Assembly: GCA_045864775.1 (NCBI GenBank)
Contig: BTVR01000002.1
Coordinates: 434,001-498,000 of the forward strand
Length of the DNA: 64,000 nt
Direction: 5' to 3'
From: Macondimonas sp045864775
GTDB taxonomy: Bacteria; Pseudomonadota; Gammaproteobacteria; UBA5335
Shown here: positions 25,388 through 33,397 of the stretch, piece after piece
Numbering within the stretch: position 1 is the stretch's first letter
How the letters are laid out: each line of letters starts with the position of its first letter
Translations under genes and position numbers: made by a program
The notes under the pieces: model-generated
The model's input: the letters and a program-made list of their open reading frames with translations, nothing else
What the model was told of the DNA's origin: nothing
Databases searched by the model: none

Positions 25388-26383
25388 ATGCATGCACCGG
25401 ACGGCGCGAGCGCCACCGAACTCGAACGCTGGGTGCGCCGCGAGGCCGGTGCGGATGTGCTGCACTGGCAGCCGATCCCCGGCGATGCCAGTCCGCGGTG
25501 CTACCACCGCCTCACGTTCGACGGCTATACGCGCGTATTGATGGACGCAAGCGCCGAACCGAGGAGCTGCGCGCCTTTCGCCCAGGTGGCAGGGCTGCTG
25601 CGCGAGGCCGGGGTGCATGCGCCCGCGGTGCTGGCCTGGGAGCCATCCCGCGGCTGGATGTTGCTGGAGGATCTGGGTGAGCGCGGCTACCTCGAAGCGC
25701 TGCGCCACGAGCCACCCGATGCCTTGATCGAGGCGGCGCTGACGGCGCTGGTCCGCTGGCAGGCCAGCAGCCGCCCCGATGTACTTCCCCCGTATGACCG
25801 GGCGCACCTGGCCGCCGAACTGGCCCTGTTTCCCGACTGGTACGTGGCCCATCATCTGGGTCGCTCGCTGACGCCGGCTCAACGACAGACCTGGGATGGC
25901 CTCGCCGATGCGCTGGTAACGGCCGCCCTCGCGCAGACGCAGGTGTTCGTGCACCGGGATTTCATGGCCCGCAATCTGCTCGTGGGCGCGACCGGGCCCG
26001 GCGTCATCGACTTTCAGGACGCGGTGTATGGTCCCGTGACCTACGATGTGGCCTCGCTGCTGCGCGATGCCTTCATCAGCTGGCCGGATGATCGGACCCA
26101 GGCCTGGGCGCTGTTCTACTGGGAAGCCGCGCGCCGCGCCGGTATCGCGGTGCCGGCGCGGGCTGAGGATTTCCTGCGCGATCTGGACTGGATGGGCACG
26201 CAGCGCCACCTGAAAGTGTTGGGCATCTTTGCCCGCCTCAGGCATCGCGACGGCAAGCCGCGCTATCTGGAGGAGGCGCCGCGTTTTCTCGGCTACCTCG
26301 ACGCCGCCATCCGCCGCCGCAGCGATCTCGCCCCCTTGGGCGCGCTGCTGGCCGAGCTGCACGCCGATGCGGGTGCGGTGTGA
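25388..26383 (+). CDS. amgK: AmgK-like cell-wall amino-sugar kinase
   Basis: A 331-residue aminoglycoside-phosphotransferase-fold kinase. The catalytic loop VFVHRDFMARNLLV and the metal-binding VIDFQDAVYGPVTYDVASLL are clear. AmgK phosphorylates the anomeric position of N-acetylmuramic acid (and GlcNAc) in peptidoglycan recycling, feeding MurU to make UDP-MurNAc and bypassing the fosfomycin target MurA. The call rests on the fold plus the overlapping murU gene (GTGA overlap) and the divergent position next to lptD, both as in Pseudomonas. The ATG at 25388 is preceded by a GGAGAACC ribosome site. Confidence 0.9.
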   Translation: MHAPDGASATELERWVRREAGADVLHWQPIPGDASPRCYHRLTFDGYTRVLMDASAEPRSCAPFAQVAGLLREAGVHAPAVLAWEPSRGWMLLEDLGERGYLEALRHEPPDALIEAALTALVRWQASSRPDVLPPYDRAHLAAELALFPDWYVAHHLGRSLTPAQRQTWDGLADALVTAALAQTQVFVHRDFMARNLLVGATGPGVIDFQDAVYGPVTYDVASLLRDAFISWPDDRTQAWALFYWEAARRAGIAVPARAEDFLRDLDWMGTQRHLKVLGIFARLRHRDGKPRYLEEAPRFLGYLDAAIRRRSDLAPLGALLAELHADAGAV

Positions 26384-27057
26384 AACTCATGATCCTCGCG
26401 GCCGGCCGCGGCACGCGCATGCGCCCGCTGACCGACCATACGCCCAAGCCGCTGCTGCCGGTGGGCGGCAAGCCGCTGCTCTTCCACCACCTCGAACGCG
26501 CCGCCGCGGCCGGTTTTTACGAGGTGGTGATCAATCTGGCGCACCTCGGCCCGATGATCCGCGCCGCGGTCGGCGACGGCTCGGCGTTCGGTCTTGCCGT
26601 GCGCTATTCGGACGAGGGCGATCAGGCGCTCGAAACCGGCGGCGGCATCGCCCGGGCCCTGCCGCTGCTGGGCCCCGAACCTTTCGTCGTGCTCAATGGC
26701 GATGTCTGGACCGACCACCCGCTGGACGCGCTCACCCTGCCCCCGGGAGATTTGGCGCATCTGGTCCTGGTCGACAACCCGGCACATCACCCGCGGGGCG
26801 ATTTTCATCTGGACGAATCAGGCCGGGTGCGAGCCGAAGGCGGGACGCGGCTCACCTTCGCCGGGCTCGGCGTTTACCATCCGGCGCTCTTCGATCGCCT
26901 GCCGACGGGGGCGTTTCCGCTCGCGCCGCTGCTGCGCGCCGCCATGGCGGCGGGGCGCGTCGGCGGCACACATCACCGCGGCGTCTGGGTGGATGTGGGC
27001 ACGCCCGAGCGGCTCATGGCGCTGGACCTGGCGCTGAGGGATCAAGCGCCGCATTGA
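26380..27057 (+). CDS. murU: MurU-like MurNAc-1-phosphate uridylyltransferase
   Basis: A 225-residue nucleotidyltransferase with the N-terminal signature MILAAGRGTRMRPLT and PKPLLPVGGKPLL (about residues 4-32). It continues with ETGGGIARALPLLG and VVLNGDVWTD, the metal-binding Asp of the NTP-transferase fold. Its likely reaction is MurNAc 1-phosphate plus UTP to UDP-MurNAc, completing the recycling step begun by AmgK. The GTG start at 26380 overlaps the amgK stop. The last 44 nt overlap the convergent nuclease gene. Confidence 0.9.
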   Translation: MKLMILAAGRGTRMRPLTDHTPKPLLPVGGKPLLFHHLERAAAAGFYEVVINLAHLGPMIRAAVGDGSAFGLAVRYSDEGDQALETGGGIARALPLLGPEPFVVLNGDVWTDHPLDALTLPPGDLAHLVLVDNPAHHPRGDFHLDESGRVRAEGGTRLTFAGLGVYHPALFDRLPTGAFPLAPLLRAAMAAGRVGGTHHRGVWVDVGTPERLMALDLALRDQAPH

Positions 27058-27886
27058 GCACCCACGCCAGACGCCAGCCGGCCTGGCGCACCCGCGTCGT
27101 GACGACAGCCTGCGCGGCTGCGATCTCGCCCAGGTCGATCACGCCATCGGCGGCTTGGTCGTAGACCTGCGATTCGGTCAGACCAAAGCTCTCCATGGCC
27201 CAATCCGCGGCGTCACCCTGCGACCAGAGCCGCCGCTCGCGCACCCCGATGCCGCGGGCCAGCTCGCGGCTCGTCGATTGCCAATCGGCGGCCCATGCCT
27301 CGAGCAGCAGATCGTCCCAAACGAGGTGCAGACTGACCGGCTCGAGCCGGTCGGCATAGCGCACCATCCGGCGGGTGCCGCCCCGATCCTCGGCATAGCC
27401 GACGTGCAGCGGCTGGTGGATGTCGCCCACGAAATGGCCCAGCAGCTTGAGCGCCTGCAGCCGTTCCTGAGGCGGGCGACGCGCATCACCCAGCGCGATT
27501 CGCAGCGTCTCGATGGCGCGCACCACACAACCCTGGCGCGGACAAAGGCGGTCGGTATAGCGGGTCGTGCCCGGCGGCAGGTTCAGGTAATGCCATGGCG
27601 CCAGAAAATCGTAGCGGGCATCACCCCGCACGCGGTCGGCCCAGGTGCAGCCTTCACTGAAGCGATGCGAGCCGCGTTCGAGGCGCATCAGCGTCTGCAC
27701 CTCGCCGCGCGCCGCCGGCGTCATCTGCTGCCAGGCGATTTCGCAGATCATGCGGTGCCCCGTGCCGCCCCAGCCCCAGGCGGGCAGCGCGGCGAAGCCC
27801 ATGGCGAGCGCCAGCAGGGCGCGCCTCAGGCCCTGCGACAATTTGCCGCATCCATGACGACGCTGGGATTGACTATCATCTGCCAT
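27014..27886 (-). CDS. Secreted S1/P1-type zinc nuclease
   Basis: A 290-residue member of the S1/P1 nuclease family, zinc enzymes that cut single-stranded RNA/DNA and remove 3' phosphates. Signal peptide RRALLALAMGFAALPAWG is followed by WGGTGHRMICEIA, giving the mature N-terminal Trp and His that bind zinc. Further ligands appear in ADRVRGD, PWHYLNLP, LGHFVGDIHQPLHVGY and HLVWDDLLL. All the expected His/Asp clusters are present. The ATG at 27886 was preferred to an upstream in-frame start. The 3' end overlaps the convergent murU by 44 nt. A nutritional (periplasmic nucleic-acid breakdown) role is inferred. Confidence 0.92.
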   Translation of the reverse strand: MADDSQSQRRHGCGKLSQGLRRALLALAMGFAALPAWGWGGTGHRMICEIAWQQMTPAARGEVQTLMRLERGSHRFSEGCTWADRVRGDARYDFLAPWHYLNLPPGTTRYTDRLCPRQGCVVRAIETLRIALGDARRPPQERLQALKLLGHFVGDIHQPLHVGYAEDRGGTRRMVRYADRLEPVSLHLVWDDLLLEAWAADWQSTSRELARGIGVRERRLWSQGDAADWAMESFGLTESQVYDQAADGVIDLGEIAAAQAVVTTRVRQAGWRLAWVLNAALDPSAPGPAP

Positions 27887-27924
27887 TTGCGCTCGCCCCC
27901 GCATCTCCATACCTCCGAGCCCTC

Positions 27925-29448
27925 ATGCCCAACACTGAACGCAGCGCCGGTACGACGATTCCTCCGCGCGAGCAGAACACCAGGCTCGACATCGGTCGCG
28001 TGCACCGCTGGCACATGCAGACCGGCCTGTGGGTTGCGCTGGCCGTCATTCTTTGGGCCTTGAGCGGGCTCGGCCATCCCGTCCTCTCCCGCCTGAATCC
28101 AAAGCCCGCCGCCATGGTTGTCCCGTCGGAGCCGCTGAACGGCGCGGGCCTGGTGGCGCCGGGCGCTGCGCTCGCTGCCGCGGGCATCGATCGCTTCGAA
28201 GCCCTGCGCCTGTGGCAGCCCGCCGGGGAGAGCCCGTTCTACCGGATCGAGGCACGCGGAACAACATACTGGATCGACGCCCGCACCGGCGCCATGCGCA
28301 GCGATGGTGATCGCCGCTGGGCGGAGCGGCTGGCAAGGCACTACGCGGGGGACGCGGCAAGCCCCATTCGTGACGCAAGACTTCTCTTGTCATTTAACAA
28401 TGATTATCATTACATCGACCGCCTGCTGCCCGTCTGGGAAATCGCCTTCGACCGACCGGACGGATTGCGGGCCTATGTCGATCCGGCTTCCGGACGGCTC
28501 GCCACCCTGACCGATCGCCGCAAGGACTGGACCGGAAAATTGTTTCGCTGGATGCACTCCTGGAGCCCGATTCAATCCTCAATCTGGATTCAGGGCGTGA
28601 TGCTGGCCTTGCTGCTCGCCACGGCGGGTCTGGCTGCGGCAGGCCTTGCGGTCTACCTCAGGCTCCGGCGCCGGGGGGCTAGGGGGCTGGCGCGGCCCTT
28701 GGCGGTCCGCTGGCATCATCGCCTTGCGCTGCCGACCGCCCTCGTCGCCTTGACGTTATCGCTTTCGGGGGCGCTGCATCTGGCGGTCAAGGCCTGGCAG
28801 GGCGACGCGACGGCGACGGCGCCCACGCTGTGGTTTACCGCGGCGGAACTGAGCGCCCCCATCCCCGCCTTGCTTGGCGCTCTGGCGGCGGATGGTCCGG
28901 TTGCAGCGCTCACCCTGACCCGGCTCGAGGGCCGTCCTGTCTGGATCGCACAACCGCCCGCCGCCCCTGTGGCTGGCGCCCATCACGGCGGCCATGCGAC
29001 GACGCCGCCGCCGGCCGACCGTTACGTGGACGCCGTCTCAGGCGCAGCGATGGCTGAGGGCGCCGAGCGTCATGCCACGGCGCTGGCCCGCCAGCATGCC
29101 GGCCTCCCCGACGGCACCGTGTCGCGCCTGGAGGCTGTGCACCGCTTCGGCGACGGCTATGGCTTCGTGTTCAAGCGCCTGCCGGTCACGGCCGTGGAAT
29201 TCGTCGAGCGCCCGGGTGAGAGCTGGTTCGTGGAGACCCGCACGGGCGCGCTGGCCGCCCACCTGACGCCGCTCAACCGGCTCGAGGGCTGGGTGTTCAG
29301 CGCGGTGCACAAATGGAGCTTCCTCGATGCCGCAATGGGCAAGGCGGGACGGGAAGCGCTGCAATCCGTCGCGGCGCTCGCTCTCGCGCTCACAGTCGCC
29401 CTGGGACTGAGCCGCCACATCAGCCGATGGAGGCAACGAACCGCATGA
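27925..29448 (+). CDS. PepSY-associated transmembrane protein (iron-uptake type)
   Basis: A 507-residue inner-membrane protein of the PepSY_TM type often found in siderophore-uptake operons, where members are thought to reduce ferric complexes. It has an N-terminal helix after VHRWHMQTGLW (about residues 26-50), a periplasmic PepSY-like domain with YWIDARTGAM and YVDPASGR repeats, two helices around 225-245 and 270-290 beside HRLALPTALVA, a second PepSY-like domain (YVDAVSGAAM, FVETRTGALAAHL), and a final helix. Conserved His residues (HRWH, WMHSWSP, HKWSF) are possible haem or metal ligands. It overlaps tonB by 4 nt. A Fur-box-like palindrome lies inside the gene. Confidence 0.85.
   Translation: MPNTERSAGTTIPPREQNTRLDIGRVHRWHMQTGLWVALAVILWALSGLGHPVLSRLNPKPAAMVVPSEPLNGAGLVAPGAALAAAGIDRFEALRLWQPAGESPFYRIEARGTTYWIDARTGAMRSDGDRRWAERLARHYAGDAASPIRDARLLLSFNNDYHYIDRLLPVWEIAFDRPDGLRAYVDPASGRLATLTDRRKDWTGKLFRWMHSWSPIQSSIWIQGVMLALLLATAGLAAAGLAVYLRLRRRGARGLARPLAVRWHHRLALPTALVALTLSLSGALHLAVKAWQGDATATAPTLWFTAAELSAPIPALLGALAADGPVAALTLTRLEGRPVWIAQPPAAPVAGAHHGGHATTPPPADRYVDAVSGAAMAEGAERHATALARQHAGLPDGTVSRLEAVHRFGDGYGFVFKRLPVTAVEFVERPGESWFVETRTGALAAHLTPLNRLEGWVFSAVHKWSFLDAAMGKAGREALQSVAALALALTVALGLSRHISRWRQRTA
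28399..28411. promoter_or_regulatory. Fur-box-like palindrome inside the PepSY gene
   Basis: AATGATTATCATT is a perfect 6-1-6 palindrome matching the core of the Fur consensus. It is coding (within the FNNDYHYID segment) about 475 nt into the first gene of the operon, not in a promoter. It may regulate transcription of tonB-exbB from inside the gene, or may be a by-product of the protein sequence. Confidence 0.35.
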
Positions 29449-30248
29449 CGGCTTCCTCGGTGCCTTTGGTGTTCCCGGCCGCGCGGGCGCCGTCGGCCGA
29501 GCCTGTCAAGCCGGCGCGGCGGACGCCGGCGCTGCCCGTCCTGGGTCCACAAAAGGCACCCGATCCGTTCGTTCGGCTTGCGCTTCTTTCGCTGGGCTTG
29601 CATGCGTTGGCGGTCTCAGGCGCGCTGATCTGGCCCGCCGAACCGCCGATCACGCCAGCGCAACCCGAGCCGATGACGATGGTCACACTCCCCCCCATGG
29701 CACCGCCCACTCCGCCGACGGCGCAGCCGAAGCCTGCCCCCACCCCCCCGCGTCCGCCCGAACCGGTGGCCAAGGCCGTCGTCAAGCCGGCCACCAAGCC
29801 TGTGACCAAGCCGGTGGCCAAACCCGCGCCGACAGCCCCGCCTGCGCCGAATCCGGCCGCACCCGAGGTCAGTGCATCGTCTGCCCCACCGAGCAGTTCC
29901 GCGTCGAGCGAGTCGACGTCCGCGCCGTCCGGGCCTGCCAGCGCCGAGCCCGCCTCCCCTGCTCCGGTGGCCATCGATCTCGGTGCGGCCTACCGGCTCA
30001 ACCCGGCCCCCGACTATCCGCCGCTGGCGTTGCGCCGCGGCTGGCAGGGGACGGTGCGGCTGCGCGTGACCCTCGATCCCGAAGGTCATCCCACTCACGT
30101 GGGACTCGCAGTCTCCTCCGGCTATCCAATGCTGGACGAATCGGCGCTTGATGCCGTCCGGCGCTGGCGCTTCAGCCCGGCCACGCGCCTGGGCAAGCCG
30201 GTCGCCGCAACCGTGGAAGTCCCCATCGTCTTCAAGATCAGCCGCTGA
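29445..30248 (+). CDS. TonB-family energy transducer
   Basis: A 267-residue TonB-like protein. One hydrophobic helix at about residues 45-63 (LALLSLGLHALAVSGALIW) anchors it in the inner membrane, preceded by an unusually long ~44-residue cytoplasmic N-terminal tail. A Pro/Lys/Ala-rich periplasmic spanner follows (repeated VTKPVAKPA-type units to about residue 150), then Ser-rich sequence, and a C-terminal TonB domain with the YPPLALRRGWQGTVRLRV and YPMLDESALDAVRRWRF motifs. The ATG overlaps the PepSY stop (ATGA). It couples proton-motive force to outer-membrane receptors; no receptor gene is present here. Confidence 0.92.
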   Translation: MTASSVPLVFPAARAPSAEPVKPARRTPALPVLGPQKAPDPFVRLALLSLGLHALAVSGALIWPAEPPITPAQPEPMTMVTLPPMAPPTPPTAQPKPAPTPPRPPEPVAKAVVKPATKPVTKPVAKPAPTAPPAPNPAAPEVSASSAPPSSSASSESTSAPSGPASAEPASPAPVAIDLGAAYRLNPAPDYPPLALRRGWQGTVRLRVTLDPEGHPTHVGLAVSSGYPMLDESALDAVRRWRFSPATRLGKPVAATVEVPIVFKISR

Positions 30249-30310
30249 ATCACCCCATAAATCCGGACGGCCGCCGGGGCCGGTTTCCGATCAACGCCAA
30301 GGAGCGCTCA

Positions 30311-30952
30311 ATGGAACCCTCTTCTCCCCTCTGGCTGGGCTGGTGGGCGCATGCCGATCCGGTGATCCGGGGCGTTTTCATGACGCTCGTCGTGATGTCC
30401 GTCCTGAGCTGGGCGGTCATGCTTGAGAAATTCTGGCAATTGCGGCGCTGGCAGCGGCTGGAAAGGCAGGCCGCGGAACTGATCGAACGGGGTGATCTCG
30501 GCGCCCTCGAGCAGTTGCCTGCCGACTGCCCCACTGCGCGGCTGCGTCAGGCCGCGGCGCGGCTGCTGGCCCGGCGCGACGCCGATGCGTCCGAACTCGA
30601 AGCCCGTTTGGCCGATGCCCAGGCGCCCGTACGCAGCGATCAGGAGCGCCGCCTCATTGTGCTGGCCACGGTCGGGAGCACGGCGCCGTTCGTGGGCCTC
30701 CTGGGCACGGTCTGGGGCATCATGCACGCCCTGCAAACGCTCACCGGCAAAGCCTTGACGCTCGACGCCGTCGCCGGCCCGGTCGGCGAGGCGCTGATCG
30801 CCACGGCCGTCGGCCTGTTTGCCGCGATTCCCGCGCTGATCGGCTACAACTTGGCCGTGCGCGCTCTGAGCCGGCTCACCACCCTGACTGCCGACAACGG
30901 CCGGCATCTCGTCGACCTGCTCTACGCCCGGACGGATTCGCATTCGTCCTGA
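30311..30952 (+). CDS. exbB: ExbB/TolQ-family proton channel subunit
   Basis: A 213-residue MotA/TolQ/ExbB protein with three hydrophobic helices: about residues 18-38 (VFMTLVVMSVLSWAVMLEKF), 117-137 (LATVGSTAPFVGLLGTVWGIM) and 160-185 (GEALIATAVGLFAAIPALIGYN). The conserved TAPFVGLLGTVWGI and the EALIATAVGLFAAIPA stretch are typical. It forms the TonB motor with ExbD. A good GGAG ribosome site precedes the ATG. The gap to tonB is 62 nt. No exbD follows; the next 389 nt have no ExbD-like frame. Confidence 0.92.
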   Translation: MEPSSPLWLGWWAHADPVIRGVFMTLVVMSVLSWAVMLEKFWQLRRWQRLERQAAELIERGDLGALEQLPADCPTARLRQAAARLLARRDADASELEARLADAQAPVRSDQERRLIVLATVGSTAPFVGLLGTVWGIMHALQTLTGKALTLDAVAGPVGEALIATAVGLFAAIPALIGYNLAVRALSRLTTLTADNGRHLVDLLYARTDSHSS

Positions 30953-31341
30953 ACCCTGGCACAACCCGATGCCCGCGCCGGCCCGGAGCGGCGCGGCTTC
31001 CATCAAATGCCCCCGCGTCGGCGATGCCGGCTCTCAAATGGCGGCCTGCATGCGCGTCGATTTGTCGCATCCTCTTTTTTCCGCTGGCACCAAGATCCTG
31101 CTGCGGGTCCGGGGTATCGCCACTGGCGCCGCAAGCCGCGCAAGCGCCATTTGGGCGCCGATCCGCTACAATGGCGCGGCTGCGCCCATTCCGGGCCGGT
31201 GTTTCGCTTCCTTGGAAGCGCTGATTTCTCCCGCGCCGGTGGTGGCGCGATTGCCTCGCAGGCGCCCGAGAGTCCCCTTCACCGCATGGAACGCGCGGTC
31301 GGCCTTTCCACGCGCGCCTTCTCTCTCGGGTGAACCTTTCC
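30953..31341. other. 389-nt gap with probable deaD leader
   Basis: No gene is supportable; the longest forward frame is compositionally a shadow and lacks ExbD features. A TACAAT at 31165-31170 resembles the -10 elements seen elsewhere in the window (no clear -35), and would give deaD a leader of about 165 nt. Long leaders are usual for cold-shock helicase genes, so this may be regulatory. Confidence 0.4.
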
Positions 31342-33192
31342 ATGACGACCGACGCTTCCGATTCCCAAGTCCTGTTCAGCGACCTCGGCCTCGCCGAACC
31401 CGTGCTCCGCGCCGTGGGTGAGCTGGGCTATGAAACGCCCTCGCCGATCCAGGCGCGCATCATCCCCCACGTGCTCGCGGGCCAGGACGTGCTGGGCCAG
31501 GCACAGACCGGTACCGGCAAGACCGCTGCCTTTGCGCTGCCGCTGCTGTCGCGCCTCACGCCGGACGCCCGCGGCGTCCAGGCGCTGGTGCTGGCGCCGA
31601 CGCGCGAGCTGGCCTTGCAGGTCGCCGCCGCCTTCCAGCGCTACGCCGCGCATCTGCCCGGTTTCCGGGCGCTCGCTGTGTACGGCGGACAGGGCTACGC
31701 CGAGCAGTTGCGCGGCCTGCGCCAAGGCGCCCAGGTGGTGGTCGGGACCCCGGGCCGCATCATGGACCACATGCGTCGCGGCAGTCTCGATCTGGCTCAC
31801 CTGCGCTGTCTGGTGTTGGACGAGGCCGACGAAATGCTGCGCATGGGCTTCATCGAGGATGTGGAGTGGATCTTGGAGCAGACGCCGGCGACCCGCCAGA
31901 TCGCGCTGTTCTCGGCCACCATGCCGGCCCCGGTCAAGCGCATCGCCCAGCGGCACCTGAAGAACGCCGCCGAGGTTGCCATTGCCGTGCGCACCACCAC
32001 TGCGCCGACCATCCATCAGCGCTACTGGCGCGTCGGCGGGCTACCCAAGTTCGAGGCGCTGAGCCGCATCCTGGAAACGGAGGAAACCGACGGCGTCATC
32101 ATCTTCGTACGCACCAAGGTCGAAACCGAGCAGCTCGCCGACAGTCTCGCCGCACGGGGTTACGCCGCCGCCGCGCTGAATGGCGACATCCCCCAGAACC
32201 TGCGCGAACAGACCGTGACCAAGCTCAAGACCGGGCGCATCGACATCCTGGTCGCCACCGACGTCGCCGCCCGCGGCCTCGATGTGGAACGCATCAGCCA
32301 CGTCATCAACTACGACATCCCGCATGACACCGAGGCCTATGTGCACCGCATCGGCCGCACCGGCCGCGCCGGTCGCAGCGGGGAGGCCATCCTGTTCGTC
32401 GCGCCGCGCGAGACGCGCATGCTGCAGGCCATCGAGCGCGCCACCGGCCAGCGCATTGAGTCCATGGAATTGCCCAGCGTCGCGCGCATCAACGAGCGGC
32501 GCATCGCCCGCTTCAAGGCCGCGATCGATGCGGCGCTCACGCACGCCCAGCAGCCGTTCTACCGGCAACTGATCGACGCGTTCTGTGCCGAAAAAGCGGT
32601 CGATCCGCTCGACGCGGCCGCGGCACTGGCCGCGCTGCTGCATGGCGAGGCGCCGATGCTGCTCGACGGGGCCCGAGAATCGGCCCTCGCATCCACGGCC
32701 GAGCGAACCCGCGTGCAAGCGCGCGAGCCTATGCGCGAAGCGGCGCGGCCGGCGGTCCGCGGTGAGGGTCCCGCCAAAACGCGCACCGGCGCTCGCCCTG
32801 AGATTGCAGAAAACATGGAAACCTTCCGGGTCGACGTCGGCCGCGAGCACGGCGTACAACCGGGCAATCTGGTCGGCGCCATCGCCAATGAGGGCGGCAT
32901 CGACAGCCGCTCGATCGGCCGCATCAAGATCCACGACAGCTACAGCACCGTGGATCTGCCCGCCGATCTGCCGCCGGCCGTGCTGGCCACGCTGAAGAAG
33001 GCGTGGGTGGCCGGTCGGCCGCTGGCCATCGCGCGCGTCAGCGAAAAGACGACTGCGCCCCGAGCCGCAGGCAAACCGGCGCGCATCACGCTCGCCAAGG
33101 CCGGTGAAGGCCGGTCGTTCGAAAAACCACGGCCAACCGGCAAGCCGCGCGCGGCGGCCAAGCCGGCCAAGAGTCGCGTCAAGCCGAAATAG
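31342..33192 (+). CDS. deaD: ATP-dependent DEAD-box RNA helicase DeaD/CsdA
   Basis: A 616-residue DEAD-box helicase acting in ribosome assembly and mRNA decay, especially in the cold. Motifs in order: Q motif (GYETPSPIQARIIP), I AQTGTGKT, Ia PTRELA, II DEADE, III SAT, IV IIFVRTK, V ATDVAARGLDVE and VI HRIGRTGRAGR. After a linker comes the DbpA/CsdA-type RNA-binding domain (METFRVDVGREHGVQPGNLV), then a basic Lys/Ala/Arg tail. A GTG 12 nt upstream is an alternative start, but the ATG at 31342 is preferred. The Shine-Dalgarno is weak. Confidence 0.95.
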   Translation: MTTDASDSQVLFSDLGLAEPVLRAVGELGYETPSPIQARIIPHVLAGQDVLGQAQTGTGKTAAFALPLLSRLTPDARGVQALVLAPTRELALQVAAAFQRYAAHLPGFRALAVYGGQGYAEQLRGLRQGAQVVVGTPGRIMDHMRRGSLDLAHLRCLVLDEADEMLRMGFIEDVEWILEQTPATRQIALFSATMPAPVKRIAQRHLKNAAEVAIAVRTTTAPTIHQRYWRVGGLPKFEALSRILETEETDGVIIFVRTKVETEQLADSLAARGYAAAALNGDIPQNLREQTVTKLKTGRIDILVATDVAARGLDVERISHVINYDIPHDTEAYVHRIGRTGRAGRSGEAILFVAPRETRMLQAIERATGQRIESMELPSVARINERRIARFKAAIDAALTHAQQPFYRQLIDAFCAEKAVDPLDAAAALAALLHGEAPMLLDGARESALASTAERTRVQAREPMREAARPAVRGEGPAKTRTGARPEIAENMETFRVDVGREHGVQPGNLVGAIANEGGIDSRSIGRIKIHDSYSTVDLPADLPPAVLATLKKAWVAGRPLAIARVSEKTTAPRAAGKPARITLAKAGEGRSFEKPRPTGKPRAAAKPAKSRVKPK

Positions 33193-33397
33193 ACAAGGCC
33201 CGCCGCGCCGTTACGGCGTTCGCCAATGGCATGCTGGAGCCGCTACGGCCTCGCGCCTGAAACCAAACGGGCATTTTCGGCGACTATGATGAGGATGCGC
33301 TGACCGCCAGCGTGTCTTCGTCATCGACTGGAATGCGGTCGTGATCGGTCACGCGCGCCCGTGATCCGCGCATTCCTGCAGCCTCTGGAGCCGCCGC

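Noticed and set aside
30969..31421. Possible ExbD after exbB
   Set aside because: The frame has no N-terminal membrane helix followed by a periplasmic domain and no conserved Asp; it runs into deaD.
33193..33397. Peptide-like string before chrA (FGDYDEDALTAS in one frame)
   Set aside because: Too short and without a start or context; cannot be separated from random open frame.
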